Shown here one piece after another: positions 10,965-20,685 of a stretch of DNA of 64,000 nucleotides. Under the pieces are notes generated by a model. That model saw only the letters and a program-made list of their open reading frames with translations. It had not been told where the DNA came from and did not search any database. The stretch comes from Ephemerocybe angulata (lineage: Eukaryota > Basidiomycota > Agaricomycetes > Agaricales > Psathyrellaceae), in NCBI GenBank assembly GCA_013368325.1, contig JAACJK010000109.1, positions 1,054,001 to 1,118,000 on the forward strand, given 5' to 3'. A program made the translations under genes and the position numbers. Numbering within the stretch: position 1 is the first letter of the stretch; each line of letters starts with the position of its first letter.

Positions 10965-12003
10965 ATGGTAGACCCCCGAGGATACTACACCACAATCTAC
11001 AACCAGTTCACAAGTATTATCTTGATCGTCAGTATCACTCTATCAATGAGAGCCTTTCAACAGAACTAAATCCATGCAGTCAACCTTCACAGGAGGCGTT
11101 CAAGCATCCGTTCTTTCCTTCATGAACGATCTACTATCAGGAGAACCCCTCAAGGTCGTGCTCTTCCCAGTAGACGAGCGCAATCCCGGACGCACGGCCT
11201 ACTCTCCTTACTCCCTCGGCCTCATGTTAGGCCTGCTCGCGGTGGCACTCAACCTGACAGTCGCAGCAATCGCAGCTGTAAACGCCGCTCTCGCATGCCA
11301 CTTCTCCATTCACATTCCGATACACAGACCCACCCTGGAGACACGCGTTGTGTTCTGCATGATTCTTCAGTTCATAGCGTCGGGACTGGCTGGAATATCC
11401 CTTGTCCTCCTCTGCTACAAATTCGACTTGGCATTCACGATTGTTGCCGCAGTGCTTTTCTTCGCGGGAATCCTTGTTGCGGCCTACCACCTAATAGCAC
11501 TGTTCGGGTCAAGATGGTTCACGCAGCTTCGAGGCCAGCCGCTTCACTCGATATCCATCGCAGTAGCAACTTCTGCTTTCCTCGCCGATATCATGTCCCC
11601 CTCACCTTCTACATGGTCCACAATATCGGCGTATGGAATGACCATGACGTACCACATGCTCGCCGTCCTTCACAACCGGTCCTCAAAAGGCGACCGCCCC
11701 CGACGTCTAGGGCTGTTCGCTGTACTGGTAATCACGCTCTTGTGGGCTGGGTGCGTCATTGTGACGGTCCTGCTGGGGATGGAGTATCGGCACCATGAAG
11801 GGCACTGGGAGAGGGTGGTGAGGTGTGTTAGCGCCGCTCTCTGCGGATTAGAGTCAGGGGTGCTCCTTCTGATCGCGTTTTACGACTTCCGGGCGGTGAG
11901 GAGGTGGATGAAGTCGAACCCAGACGTAAGCCTTTCTTCGATGGTTTCTCCTTGTTCTATGCAGGGTCAATTGTCAGGCAAGACAGTTGTCCGGGACGAC
12001 TGA
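10965..12003 (+). CDS. Seven-transmembrane protein of unknown function
   Basis: Exon 1 (10965-11013, MVDPRGYYTTIYNQFT) joins exon 2 at 11093 through a 79-bp intron with a CTAAAT branch site, giving 319 codons. Seven hydrophobic spans are visible: around LGLMLGLLAVALNLTVAAIA, MILQFIASGLAGISLVLL, FTIVAAVLFFAGILVAAY, SISIAVATSAFLADIM, WSTISAYGMTMTYHML, LFAVLVITLLWAGCVIVTVL and SAALCGLESGVLLLIAFY. The topology resembles fungal seven-span receptors or transporters, but no signature motif is present and I do not assign a family. A further 39-bp GT..AG segment (11925-11963) is in frame and could be spliced out without changing the rest. The stop at 12001-12003 lies 116 bp from the convergent PEX14 stop. 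Confidence 0.72.
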
Positions 12004-12118
12004 ACGTTCGGTATCCTGAGTGAGCATGGGCGAGCGTAGACATACCATCTGTATCTATTGCATGTTCAACGTATCCACATCAGAGTTAGTGTTACTGTTA
12101 CTGGGAATACAGGGATCC

Positions 12119-13565
12119 CTATGCCGTTGGCCGCGAGATAGGTGTCGGCCGAGGGATCGTAGGCATGAACGACTTCCTGAAGCAAAAGTCAGGAAAAGTC
12201 ACCATCAATACACAGAGACGCACCTGCTGAGAACAAGCCCCTTCAGTGCCCTAATTTCCCTCTTCAGCTGCTCCTCTGCAGGGCCTGATCCTGAGGACAT
12301 GCCCAGTCCACCACCCGATGGCGGATGGTAGGGTAGGTAGACCTGACTACTGATGTACCCCGTAAACTCTGAGAGCGCTTCGATGACGTGCCCAAAGGGG
12401 CTGGCTCGCCTCTCGTCAGCTGGAGGCATCGCTGTCGACAGGTCTGCCAGAGAGGTAACAAGGGGCGAAGGCTCTCGAGGCGGAGGCCGCACGTATACCC
12501 ATGTGGATAGCGGTGCATTGTCTTGTGACGTTTCCGTGCTCGATTTCTCCTCCACAAACAGGGGACAAGAGATCAACGTGTCGTATACAGATAGCTGTGA
12601 TAGTTTGAGTATTTAATGCATGACAGGAAATGAATTGCGCCGACCTTTAGTTTATACCCTTCCTCCGTCTGCAACCATGGAATCCGTCCTTCCAGTAACC
12701 TTAATATTTCCTCAGCACTAGGGTTCGCATCCTCTTCAGACTTTCCTCTGGACAGGTCGGCGATGGCGCAGCGCAGGAGAGTGATTGGTGGGAGCGACGC
12801 GTAGTCGGGCTCCTTTTCATCCAGGGTCTTCAGCACCGCACTGACGGATTTGCACCGCGCAAATATAGGGCTTTCGGCATACGGATCAGCCCTGGGTAGT
12901 GAAGCAAAGTCCTCTTTCTGAGCTTCCTTGAGTGACGATATCGATTCGGAGAGTTTGCCCATGAGGGTGAGATGGTGTGTCCGTAGAGCTTTCCGTGCTT
13001 GTGTGGTCTTGATTATTCGAGGCAGTAGTATCCTCTGTACACCAATTAGAAAGAAAGTCGCTTAATATATCTTTAGCACATACATAGTATAGAAAGATGA
13101 CAGCAGCAGAACCCATGCCAATCCATGAAAACAGGCGAACCAGACCGAGGAGTAATGTTGGTAGATTCGACGGCGGAGGCTGAGGGTAACTTCTTGGAGG
13201 AATAGCGGGCACACGTATTCCCTTGATAACTTATTAATTTTGCGAGAAAGGTCCACATCCGGACCAGGACTTACAGAAGGTTCGGAGAGTAGCCCATTAA
13301 TCTCGCCCTCGCTCAGACCTTTCTCCGCAAGAAACCGTCTCTGCTGAGACACATCCTGACCCTGTATTTGCGGAGAGTGCAAGAAGGTTCTCGCTCTTGA
13401 AATGAGATCCCCTCGGCCTCCCACAGTCGAGGAACTAGCGGCCACCGTTTGTTGCACTTGACTCGAGGACGCTACTGGTGCAGGAGTACTCGTAGATGAC
13501 TCTGCAGCGACTGAGGGCCCGTCCATGGCTGTTTGAGGCACTGGGGTATCATCTCTCTGGGACAT
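12119..13565 (-). CDS. PEX14: Peroxin 14, docking component of the peroxisomal import complex
   Basis: Peroxisomal membrane docking factor that receives the cargo receptor PEX5. A Ser/Thr-rich N-terminus precedes the conserved helical domain (RGDLISRARTFLHSP, QQRRFLAEKGLSEGEINGLL), which binds WxxxF motifs in PEX5 and PEX19. Then come a proline segment (VPAIPPRSYPQPPPSNLP), a membrane span (LLLGLVRLFSWIGMGSAAVI), a basic coiled region after the intron (RILLPRIIKTTQARKALRTH, LTLMGKLSESISSLKEAQ), and an acidic/Pro-rich tail. Five short introns are supported; the last (about 12178-12224) gives the C-terminus FMPTIPRPTPISRPTA. The domain order and the PQPPPSNLP block match fungal PEX14. The start ATG is at 13565. 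Confidence 0.9.
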
Positions 13566-13854
13566 TCTGAGCGTGGGCGAAGGAGGGTAAGTTGAGCTCG
13601 TAGTAAGCTGCTAAGACGCGTTCGGCTTCACGAGGACCGGCGCTACAGTCTACACGTGAATTCGCTAATACCGACACACAGCCACCGGACCCTTTACCCC
13701 ATACCAAACTGAGAGTCAACTGAGTGAAGAGCGAGAGCTGGGCGCTGAGCGTTGAACGTTGAACATCGAGGAGTCTAGGACCTTAAGTTTAATGCAGTGA
13801 ACACATAAATGATATTTCCAATAGAGATGGTATCTTATCAACTATTCAAGTCCA

Positions 13855-16165
13855 TTAAAACATATTCGCCAGCTTGCTCGCAGCCTCTCTGGGATCCAGC
13901 TTGGGCTTCCGTGGCTGCACGCGCATAGAACTCGACATCTGGTGTGTCTTGATCTGCCCAAGCGGGTCAAACGCGCCCGAAGACGATTCAGATGCCGATG
14001 CATTGCCCTGCACACTCGCCGACCTCTGTCCCCCATGTAAAGGCGAAGCAGTCGCAGACCTGCTGGTATAAGCTTCGTTTCGCAAGGGATCAAACGGCTG
14101 GTTGGCGCTGGGGATCCCAGAGGTAGATTGGGAAGCACCAAGAGGAGGCGCGGCGACGGGGGATTGAATGAACATAGACCGTGTTCCATCTACAAATTTC
14201 CCGCCAAGCGGAGGCTCGGAAGACAGAGGACCAGCCCGCCGTGGTTCCGGTTTAGTGCTGCTCGAAGATCCCGATGGACCGGCCATTGGCGGCTGTTGTG
14301 GGAAAGGCCTTCGCGAGATGGGTGAATTGAACGTGGACGACGGCCCAGGACCGAAGGGGTGACTTGGAGTCGTCGGGGTTAGAGGGCCCTGTGAAGGGCC
14401 TGGTTGACTTGGAGCAGGCGATGGAGGAAGAGGCGAGTTGTAGTCTTTCGTAGGAGGTTGAGGGAAAGAAGAGTTTGAAGCTGAGGCCGTATGTGGAGGA
14501 GTTTGTGTGTGGTGCTGAGCTCGATTGAAGCCGTTCGTTACAGGGGCAGAGGGAGGAGGGGGAGGCCGGTCGGAATAGTCCTCCAGTTTTGGAATGAAGG
14601 CTGGCTTAGGAATACCATTCGCCGTTGGCGGAAGGGCCTTCTTGTTGGCATTGCTGACATCAACTCTCAATGCCTCCAAGTCCCGAAGAAGTTGACGTTC
14701 ATAAAGAATAGACGACCGCGCATGCTCAATTAGTGCAGCAGTAATATCATCGTTGGCGTGCTGGTTATGTGTTTGCAGTGCTTTGTGCAAATTCTGGGAT
14801 ATTCCCTCGGCCCTCCTCGCAAGGACTTGTTCATACTTATTTGCCTACCATATCCTTCAGCATCCAGTCAAAGATCAAGTCAGATACACGCACCTCTTCC
14901 ATATCCTCCAAGGCTTCATCAACACGTTCCGGGCGAATGTTAGAACTCGCTTTTAACCTCTCGATCTGCCGACGCTTCGATATGGTCGTCTTCACAGCAG
15001 ACTGGTACTCCTCCAATACCCCTGTCCGCATCTGCAAAGTCTCTTTGGCAGACCGTGCATTCATTCCCTGATAACCTAGAGAATCGCCGAGGATGACGCA
15101 TTCACTGATAGACTGAGCGTGATCAAGATCAGCCAAGCTATGCCATGTCCTCCCCAGCTTGCGCAGTGCATTCCCCAACGGTGGGTGGGCCTCGGTAGTC
15201 GCGACATTGATCAACTTGTTCCCCATCTCAGCATGCGCTGTGGCCAGTGCTAGAAATCAAAGGATACAACACTTTAGCACAGAAACCACCCACAAACCAA
15301 GCGCACTCACCCTTGCGAGTGACGGCAAGTTTATCGACTGCCTTGGCGGTATCGAAGAACTGGGTCTCCAGCTTGGTCAACTCAAAGCGAGCCTTCTGCA
15401 GCTCCTCATCCTCATCCGGAACTGATCTCCGAATTAGCGAGAAACCAGACGACGTCTTCCGTCTCGGCCGCGGCGTAGGCTGGTAACCGAAGTCGCTCTC
15501 GATGAACGACCGCACGTCTTCATCGCTCAGCAGGATCCCGTCTTCGCAGATACGTGCAAACCACCTCTGGAGCATAATCTTGACCAACCGATCGTCCTCT
15601 TCGTCTGTAGGTGCTGACGTTTGTGCCAGGGGCAGTGCGGGGATGATGGTCTGAGGGTTGCTCTGCACGATCGCTTCGTAGAACTGCTGGAATTCGAGAT
15701 AGGACCGCGAAACGTTCCGATACGTCGTTCCAGTAAAGTTCGACAGGTTCGTCTACAGCGGCACAACAAAAGACAAAGCCACATAATTAGCCAGTCAATC
15801 CAGATACCTTCCAGCCGAGAAGTCGAACGCACTTGAGCATCAAACCTGATCAATATGTCCCGCCTGTTCCTGTCCAGGCCCGTAATGCGCACTTTCAGGT
15901 AAGGCTCCGTCTTCTCGTACGGTGCGCCATTCGAGGAGACCGTCACTCGGGGAGACAATAACCCACTCTCTGGTTGGCCATAGATTTTGGGCTCCTTGCC
16001 GTATAGACCTGCTGAGGGCTCCTTCTCTGGTGTTATGGGTGCAGGGGAGATGGCACGGCGGAGATTGGGCACCGGAGAGCCCGGTGGGTGAGGCGTCGAG
16101 GGCCATGCTGGCTGCTCAAAACCGTCGGCGAAGGGTGAGTTGTTAGAGCTAAGGGGATCGAACAT
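13855..16165 (-). CDS. VPS17: VPS17-like retromer sorting nexin (PX-BAR) with long Pro/Ser-rich tail
   Basis: Subunit of the retromer sorting-nexin dimer that tubulates endosomes for retrieval of vacuolar sorting receptors to the Golgi. After a disordered N-terminus comes a PX domain: PYLKVRITGLDRNRRDILIR, then (after an intron) TNLSNFTGTTYRNVSRSYLE, PALPLAQTSAPTDEEDDRL, RWFARICEDGILLSDEDVRS and FIESDFGYQP, the hallmark block of fungal Vps17. A BAR-type helical region follows (LTKLETQFFDTAKAVDKLAV ... LRKLGRTWHSLADLDHAQSI ... YQSAVKTTISKRRQIERLKA). The last 200 or so codons are a Pro/Ser/Asn-rich extension with no known domain, ending KLANMF. The start is at 16165. Four introns are supported. 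Confidence 0.88.
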
Positions 16166-16550
16166 GGTAGTTCCAGTCGAAAGTCCCTCCGCGCTGGACA
16201 GCTTGCATCATGCACTGCTTACGTAATGATAAGTGCCCTCAGCGGCTCAGCCTCCTCCTCATTCAATTCGGATAAAATGCAGAAGCAAGTAAAACTAATG
16301 TATTACGAGCAATTTTGAGGTATGTACTATTAAGCAAAGTCCGGCACGGTATATGGGAAAAGATAGTGTGTGTAATAAAGAGCGGCACGGGCACGCCTGA
16401 TCTGCAACAAAGTCGAAACAAGAACAAGCCCTAGTTAGTTTCCAATGTCCAATATAACAGTCCTGAAGGTATCTGAGATCTGATAAGGTATCCGAAAGGT
16501 TCATGAATGTTCGTGAAGAGGTTATCCAAAAGATAAGATATAAATGTAGC
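16166..16550. other. Intergenic, no gene seen
   Basis: This 385-bp A/T-richer gap lies between the VPS17 start and the GH17 stop. It should hold the VPS17 promoter and GH17 3' UTR. No ORF with coding character is visible. Confidence 0.5.
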
Positions 16551-18501
16551 TTAAGGCGATGTGCAGGTGGGGATCTTGACATCCTTGAGGGTTCGGCTAA
16601 GAAATCATTGTTAGCCCACAGACGAGATTGACGCGAAGCATGAACTTACTCTTTATTGAACAAACCCCACCAGCCTTCAACACCACCGAACTTGACATCC
16701 TTCCACTCTTCGTCGAACATCTGCAACGGAACAATGAGGATGGGCCTCTGAATACACTCAAACTACTACTCACCTCGAAGAAGAAGTAGCGAACTCCATC
16801 TTGGTTAGCTTTGCAGACAAAGTCATCCAAGAAGATCTAGTAGAAGGTTGGTGCCAGCTCGAAGAACCTCAATATTAACTCTTACTTGGAGGTTGGGCAC
16901 AGATGCGTCGGAACCGCCGTTGTTTGCGTTCTTCGCATCAGAGGATTTCTGCAGCCGATAATTCCACAATCAGCTCGGCACGTAGCAAGTAGCGGTCGAG
17001 AATCGAGATGCGACTTACAGTAGGCCAACCGGTTTCCGCGATGTACATTTGGGGCTAAAAATAGGAAGCCGCCACGTTCAGCAGAAAGATCAGAAATACT
17101 GCAGGCAACGGTTGAAACACACCTTGTTGGCGAGCAGAGCCGCGGGGCTCACGTTCGTCTCCTGGAAGAAGTTGAAGACCCAAGGGGCAGCCGCGGTTGC
17201 CGTCGTATGGGCGAACCAGGCGTGCACATTGGAAAGCTGCGCAAAGAATTAGTGGTGGGTTAATTATAGCTTGAGCGCTCCTCTTACTCCATAGTCCATA
17301 GCCTCCATGACAGTTGTTGGGAAGTAGCTTCCAGCATCCGAATTACCGACAGGAATAGCCTTGTCGAGCTTCAAGTCTTGGACCATTTGCTTGGCATCCT
17401 TGATATCGGCGATGAGAATGTCGGCACCTATGGGAGGAAGTTCGGAGAACATTCAGAGACCATTCCTTCTGTCGCGAAGGTGGGCTTGGAGAATATAGAT
17501 AATCATACATACCGACTTGCGCGTCTGCCGAGTTGACGTCGGAAATGGCCTTGTCCGTGACATAGCTAGTCAACCGTGTCAGTAACGTGTCCTGGAGCCA
17601 GCACCAAGAAAAATAAACATACTTGAGCATGAACTCGTTTCCGACGGTGATACCACCGATGTGCTTGGTGCCATAAGTTGAGATAGCATCCTTGATGAGG
17701 TCGCGCTGCCTCTGGTAGGCCGCGTGATTATCGTCGGCCACGTTATAGATTCCGACAAAGACCTCCATATCGACATTGGTCCTAGTGATAGCCTCGAGCT
17801 ACACCGAAGGCCGAACAGTTAGGGCGTACTTTTGACAGACCATGAGAGGGTACCCACCACCTGAGCGGTCTGGTTGCAGTCCGCGCCGTAGAGTCGCACG
17901 CGCTTGGTAAGCTGGGACATCAACTAGAAGGACAGTGGTGGGAGCTGTTTAGCGCCAAGAGGAGGACAAGGTAACTCTGGGCTCTGCTCACTTGGATATC
18001 CTGGATTACGCTTTCTGCGATGTGAGGTCAGCCTGGAGTTGCTGTTTGCTAGCAAAATGATGAAGCTCACCGAGGGTGTTTGTGCAGCCAAACTCGATGA
18101 GAGCGCCCTCGGGGGTATAAGCCATGCCATAGAACGCTTGGTGGAGGTTCGGATCCTTGGTAAAGTTGCTGGGGTCATTTGGGTCGGATTTGGTGCCACC
18201 AGTCGTGCTGCCAGTGTTCGAATTTCCTCCGCTCCCAGAGCTAGAGGAAGACGATGAGCCGGAAGTGGAGGCGTTCTTCTTGTTGTTGTTCGAGACGGTG
18301 ACGCCGACAGCGATACCGATGGCAGCGAGCACAAGGAGTCCAACAACGGAGCCAATGATCTGCGGCAGTAATGTTAAGTACGCCCAGTTCACAAGGTACC
18401 TGGCGACTCACAATGAACTTGGACTTCCTGCTCCTCGCCTTTCCTGCGTCCATGGCTTGCGACATTCCGATATTCTGGTAGTTGCTCCCGTAGTTGGACA
18501 T
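16551..18501 (-). CDS. GH17 endo-/exo-beta-1,3-glucanase anchored by an N-terminal membrane span
   Basis: Glycoside hydrolase family 17 enzyme acting on beta-1,3-glucan of the fungal wall. Exon 1 encodes a short cytosolic head (MSNYGSNYQNIGMSQAMDAG) with a basic end. A membrane span (IIGSVVGLLVLAAIGIAVGV) and a Ser/Gly-rich linker follow, giving type II orientation. The catalytic domain has AFYGMAYTPEGA, TKRVRLYGADCNQT, the acid/base Glu in ITVGNEFMLKYV, and the nucleophile Glu in YIAETGWPTKSSDA, then RYFFFEMFDEEWK and WWGLFNKE. About eight short introns interrupt it. Both catalytic glutamates are present. The membrane-anchored layout resembles other basidiomycete GH17 proteins rather than secreted yeast Bgl2/Scw4. 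The start is at 18501 and the stop at 16551-16553. Confidence 0.92.
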
Positions 18502-18942
18502 GGGTGGCGAGGTATATAAGTAAAGAAGGGAAGGCTGTGGGGAAATCAATCAAAAGAAGTTGGAAGTTTAAAACGCTGCCGGGATTGACGGAATGACTGG
18601 AGTGGGCGTGGCGCGGCCCAGTGCAGTAGTTAGAAGGGAAAAACCCGTATGTCCTGCGTAACAAAGTGCAGTGCGGGGGAATGAAGGAGGAAAGAAGGGA
18701 AGCGGCGCAGAGCGGCGCGTGGTACTTGTAGATTCAGCACATCAAGGGGGCATCAGTAGGTCACTTGGCAATGTTGTTACCAGCCGCCAGTTTCCCTGTT
18801 CCGGATGATCTCCCGACAACATAGGACCTTGGCCAGAACAACCCAGTTTGTACAATTCTACCGACACATGAAACAGTTACAACAATATTCAGCACAGTAC
18901 ATAAATCAATGATAAAAAATGAATAAGATACTCAGACACCGT
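18502..18942. other. Intergenic, no gene seen
   Basis: This 440-bp gap separates the GH17 start from the RIB1 stop. It probably carries the GH17 promoter (a purine-rich GGAGGAAAGAAGGGAAG tract at 18687-18703) and the RIB1 3' UTR. No other feature is supported. Confidence 0.5.
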
Positions 18943-20391
18943 TTAATGCACCACGCCCTCCGCCGCCTCACTTAACCAGAGAGGGAGCATATGCCCCATA
19001 CGGAGCACCTTTGTCCGTAGATACTTGTCTAGATCGTCTCCGTGAACTGTCTTGCCTCCAATAAGAGTCACTCCTGCCACCTGTACTTCAGAACGTTCTT
19101 CAGCCCTTGTTCGATCTTGCCAACTTCGAGGAACCATGGCCACCCGGTCCACGATATTGATCCCTTCCTTCTTTAGCGCCTCCACCTTGTCCGGGTTATT
19201 GGTCAAGATACGGACGCCCTCTGAGCAAGAAGCACCTTCGAAGCCCAATCCGAGGTCGTGCAGGATCGCTCCAGCAATTTCGTAGCCTCGTTCGTCCGCC
19301 TTATGCCCGAGCATAAGATTGGCCGTTACGGTGTCGTGCCCCATGTCTTGAAGGTTGTAGGCGCGTATCTTGGACAAGAGGCCAATTCCGCGACCCTCTT
19401 GGCGGAGGTAGATGACTGCGCCGCGCCCGGGAATGGTCTGCGAGTTCGAGAGTGTGATAGGCTGTGATATTTGGCGAATAGCCTCATCTAGCTGCTCTCC
19501 ACAGTCGCACCGCATACTGCCGATGGTTTCTCCAGTGAAGCATTCCGAGTGGATGCGAATGAGGGGAGCTGGAAGATCAGTCGGCAGTGTATTGGTGCCG
19601 TTCGAAGATTGCGAGGGCACTGGGGAATCTGACGCCTTCTGGTGGGTGGAGGAAAGCCTTCCAACATATGCCCCGCGAATAATCCTGTCCATCTCCGTCT
19701 CCTTCTCGTCCCAAACAGAATCCAGCGAACGTGACCGGATAGCGGGGACCGGGGAATTGCCGGTGTCTTCTAATTGCGCAGGGTCGACGACAACGGCTAG
19801 ATGCTCCTTGTTATCCTTGTTGTTGTGGTATAGATGGAGGAATGCAGGTCCATGGGGTGTGGGTATACGAGTCCGTGCCATACACTTGATCTCCAGACGA
19901 GGAGCGGGCTGGGGTTTCGGCGAAGCGCCCGCCTCCGTCACGGTGGAAAGGTTGTTCCGGGCTTTGAGGTCTGATGACACTGACGGACGACGCTTCTTTG
20001 TCACCGGTGGGAGGTTTTCTGACGACTGGAGAGGTTCTGTCTCCCTCAGAATTCCGTTCTCCTTCCCCTCTGCAGTGAGCGATGCTTGGAGACGTTGCCG
20101 GCGCGGGGCCTGGCGGCTGACATAGGTCAGGCGCTTGCGGGCGGAAGATGCGATATCGAAGCTGGCATTGTCGACAACGGGTGCGGGTGGACCAGGGAAG
20201 AAGTCATGAGAGTAGTGGTTGCGGGTTACATGGGGTCCCGATGCAGCGGCCGCAGCGATGAGCAAGGGGTCTAGTGCAGCGTCTCGTCGAGGAATGGTGG
20301 TCCTGAACGGTTTCGTCGGCGGTGTCGGGGCGGTCAGGGCTTCGAGGAGGGCAGCGTCGGACAAGCAATCGACAGTGCAGGTGGTGGCCAT
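18943..20391 (-). CDS. RIB1: GTP cyclohydrolase II (riboflavin biosynthesis)
   Basis: Catalyses the first committed step of riboflavin synthesis, converting GTP to 2,5-diamino-6-ribosylamino-pyrimidinone phosphate, formate and pyrophosphate. The catalytic half contains RIHSECFTGETIGSMRCDCG with the three zinc-binding cysteines (C, CxC), AVIYLRQEGRGIGLLSKIRA (substrate-binding Arg/Glu), YNLQDMGHDTVTANLMLGHK and VRILTNNPDKVEALKKEGI. It is a single uninterrupted 482-codon exon, in contrast to its intron-rich neighbours. It has an N-terminal extension of about 150 residues with Ser/Arg-rich low complexity that smaller yeast Rib1 lacks, and a Ser-rich insert before the zinc motif. The start ATG at 20391 is the first in frame. 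Its upstream edge is only 90 bp from the MULE insertion, which could affect its promoter. Confidence 0.95.
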   Translation of the reverse strand: MATTCTVDCLSDAALLEALTAPTPPTKPFRTTIPRRDAALDPLLIAAAAASGPHVTRNHYSHDFFPGPPAPVVDNASFDIASSARKRLTYVSRQAPRRQRLQASLTAEGKENGILRETEPLQSSENLPPVTKKRRPSVSSDLKARNNLSTVTEAGASPKPQPAPRLEIKCMARTRIPTPHGPAFLHLYHNNKDNKEHLAVVVDPAQLEDTGNSPVPAIRSRSLDSVWDEKETEMDRIIRGAYVGRLSSTHQKASDSPVPSQSSNGTNTLPTDLPAPLIRIHSECFTGETIGSMRCDCGEQLDEAIRQISQPITLSNSQTIPGRGAVIYLRQEGRGIGLLSKIRAYNLQDMGHDTVTANLMLGHKADERGYEIAGAILHDLGLGFEGASCSEGVRILTNNPDKVEALKKEGINIVDRVAMVPRSWQDRTRAEERSEVQVAGVTLIGGKTVHGDDLDKYLRTKVLRMGHMLPLWLSEAAEGVVH

Positions 20392-20471
20392 TGTGGGGAA
20401 GAAGGATAAGCAGCAGTCGGAATGAAGCCTAATATAAGGCCAATAACTCGTAGTAGATCACGAATTTTCGA

Positions 20472-20480
20472 GGCACCATC
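20472..20480 (+). repeat. Left target-site duplication of the MULE
   Basis: GGCACCATC lies directly outside the left inverted repeat. It matches GGCACCATT outside the right end in 8 of 9 bases, the size expected for Mutator-like elements. Confidence 0.8.
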
Positions 20481-20541
20481 AGTTGGCGTCTTTTGTCACC
20501 ATTTCCGTAAACGGCAATTGTTACTAAGCCACCAAAAATGG
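20481..20541 (+). repeat. Left terminal inverted repeat of the MULE
   Basis: It begins AGTTGGC and then the 20-base core shared with the other end. The inner part (TTACTAAGCCACCAAAA) still pairs with the opposite repeat at most positions. Confidence 0.85.
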
Positions 20542-20685
20542 CAACGCGCGCGCGTGGCGGTGGCGGATATTGGCCTCGCCGATGCAAAGGTACCATTTGT
20601 GTACCGTAGGAGCCCGTGCATGTGGATATGAGGGCGAAAAAGTGTAATATAATAATATGTGTAGTAGATACAGGTGTAAATATGC

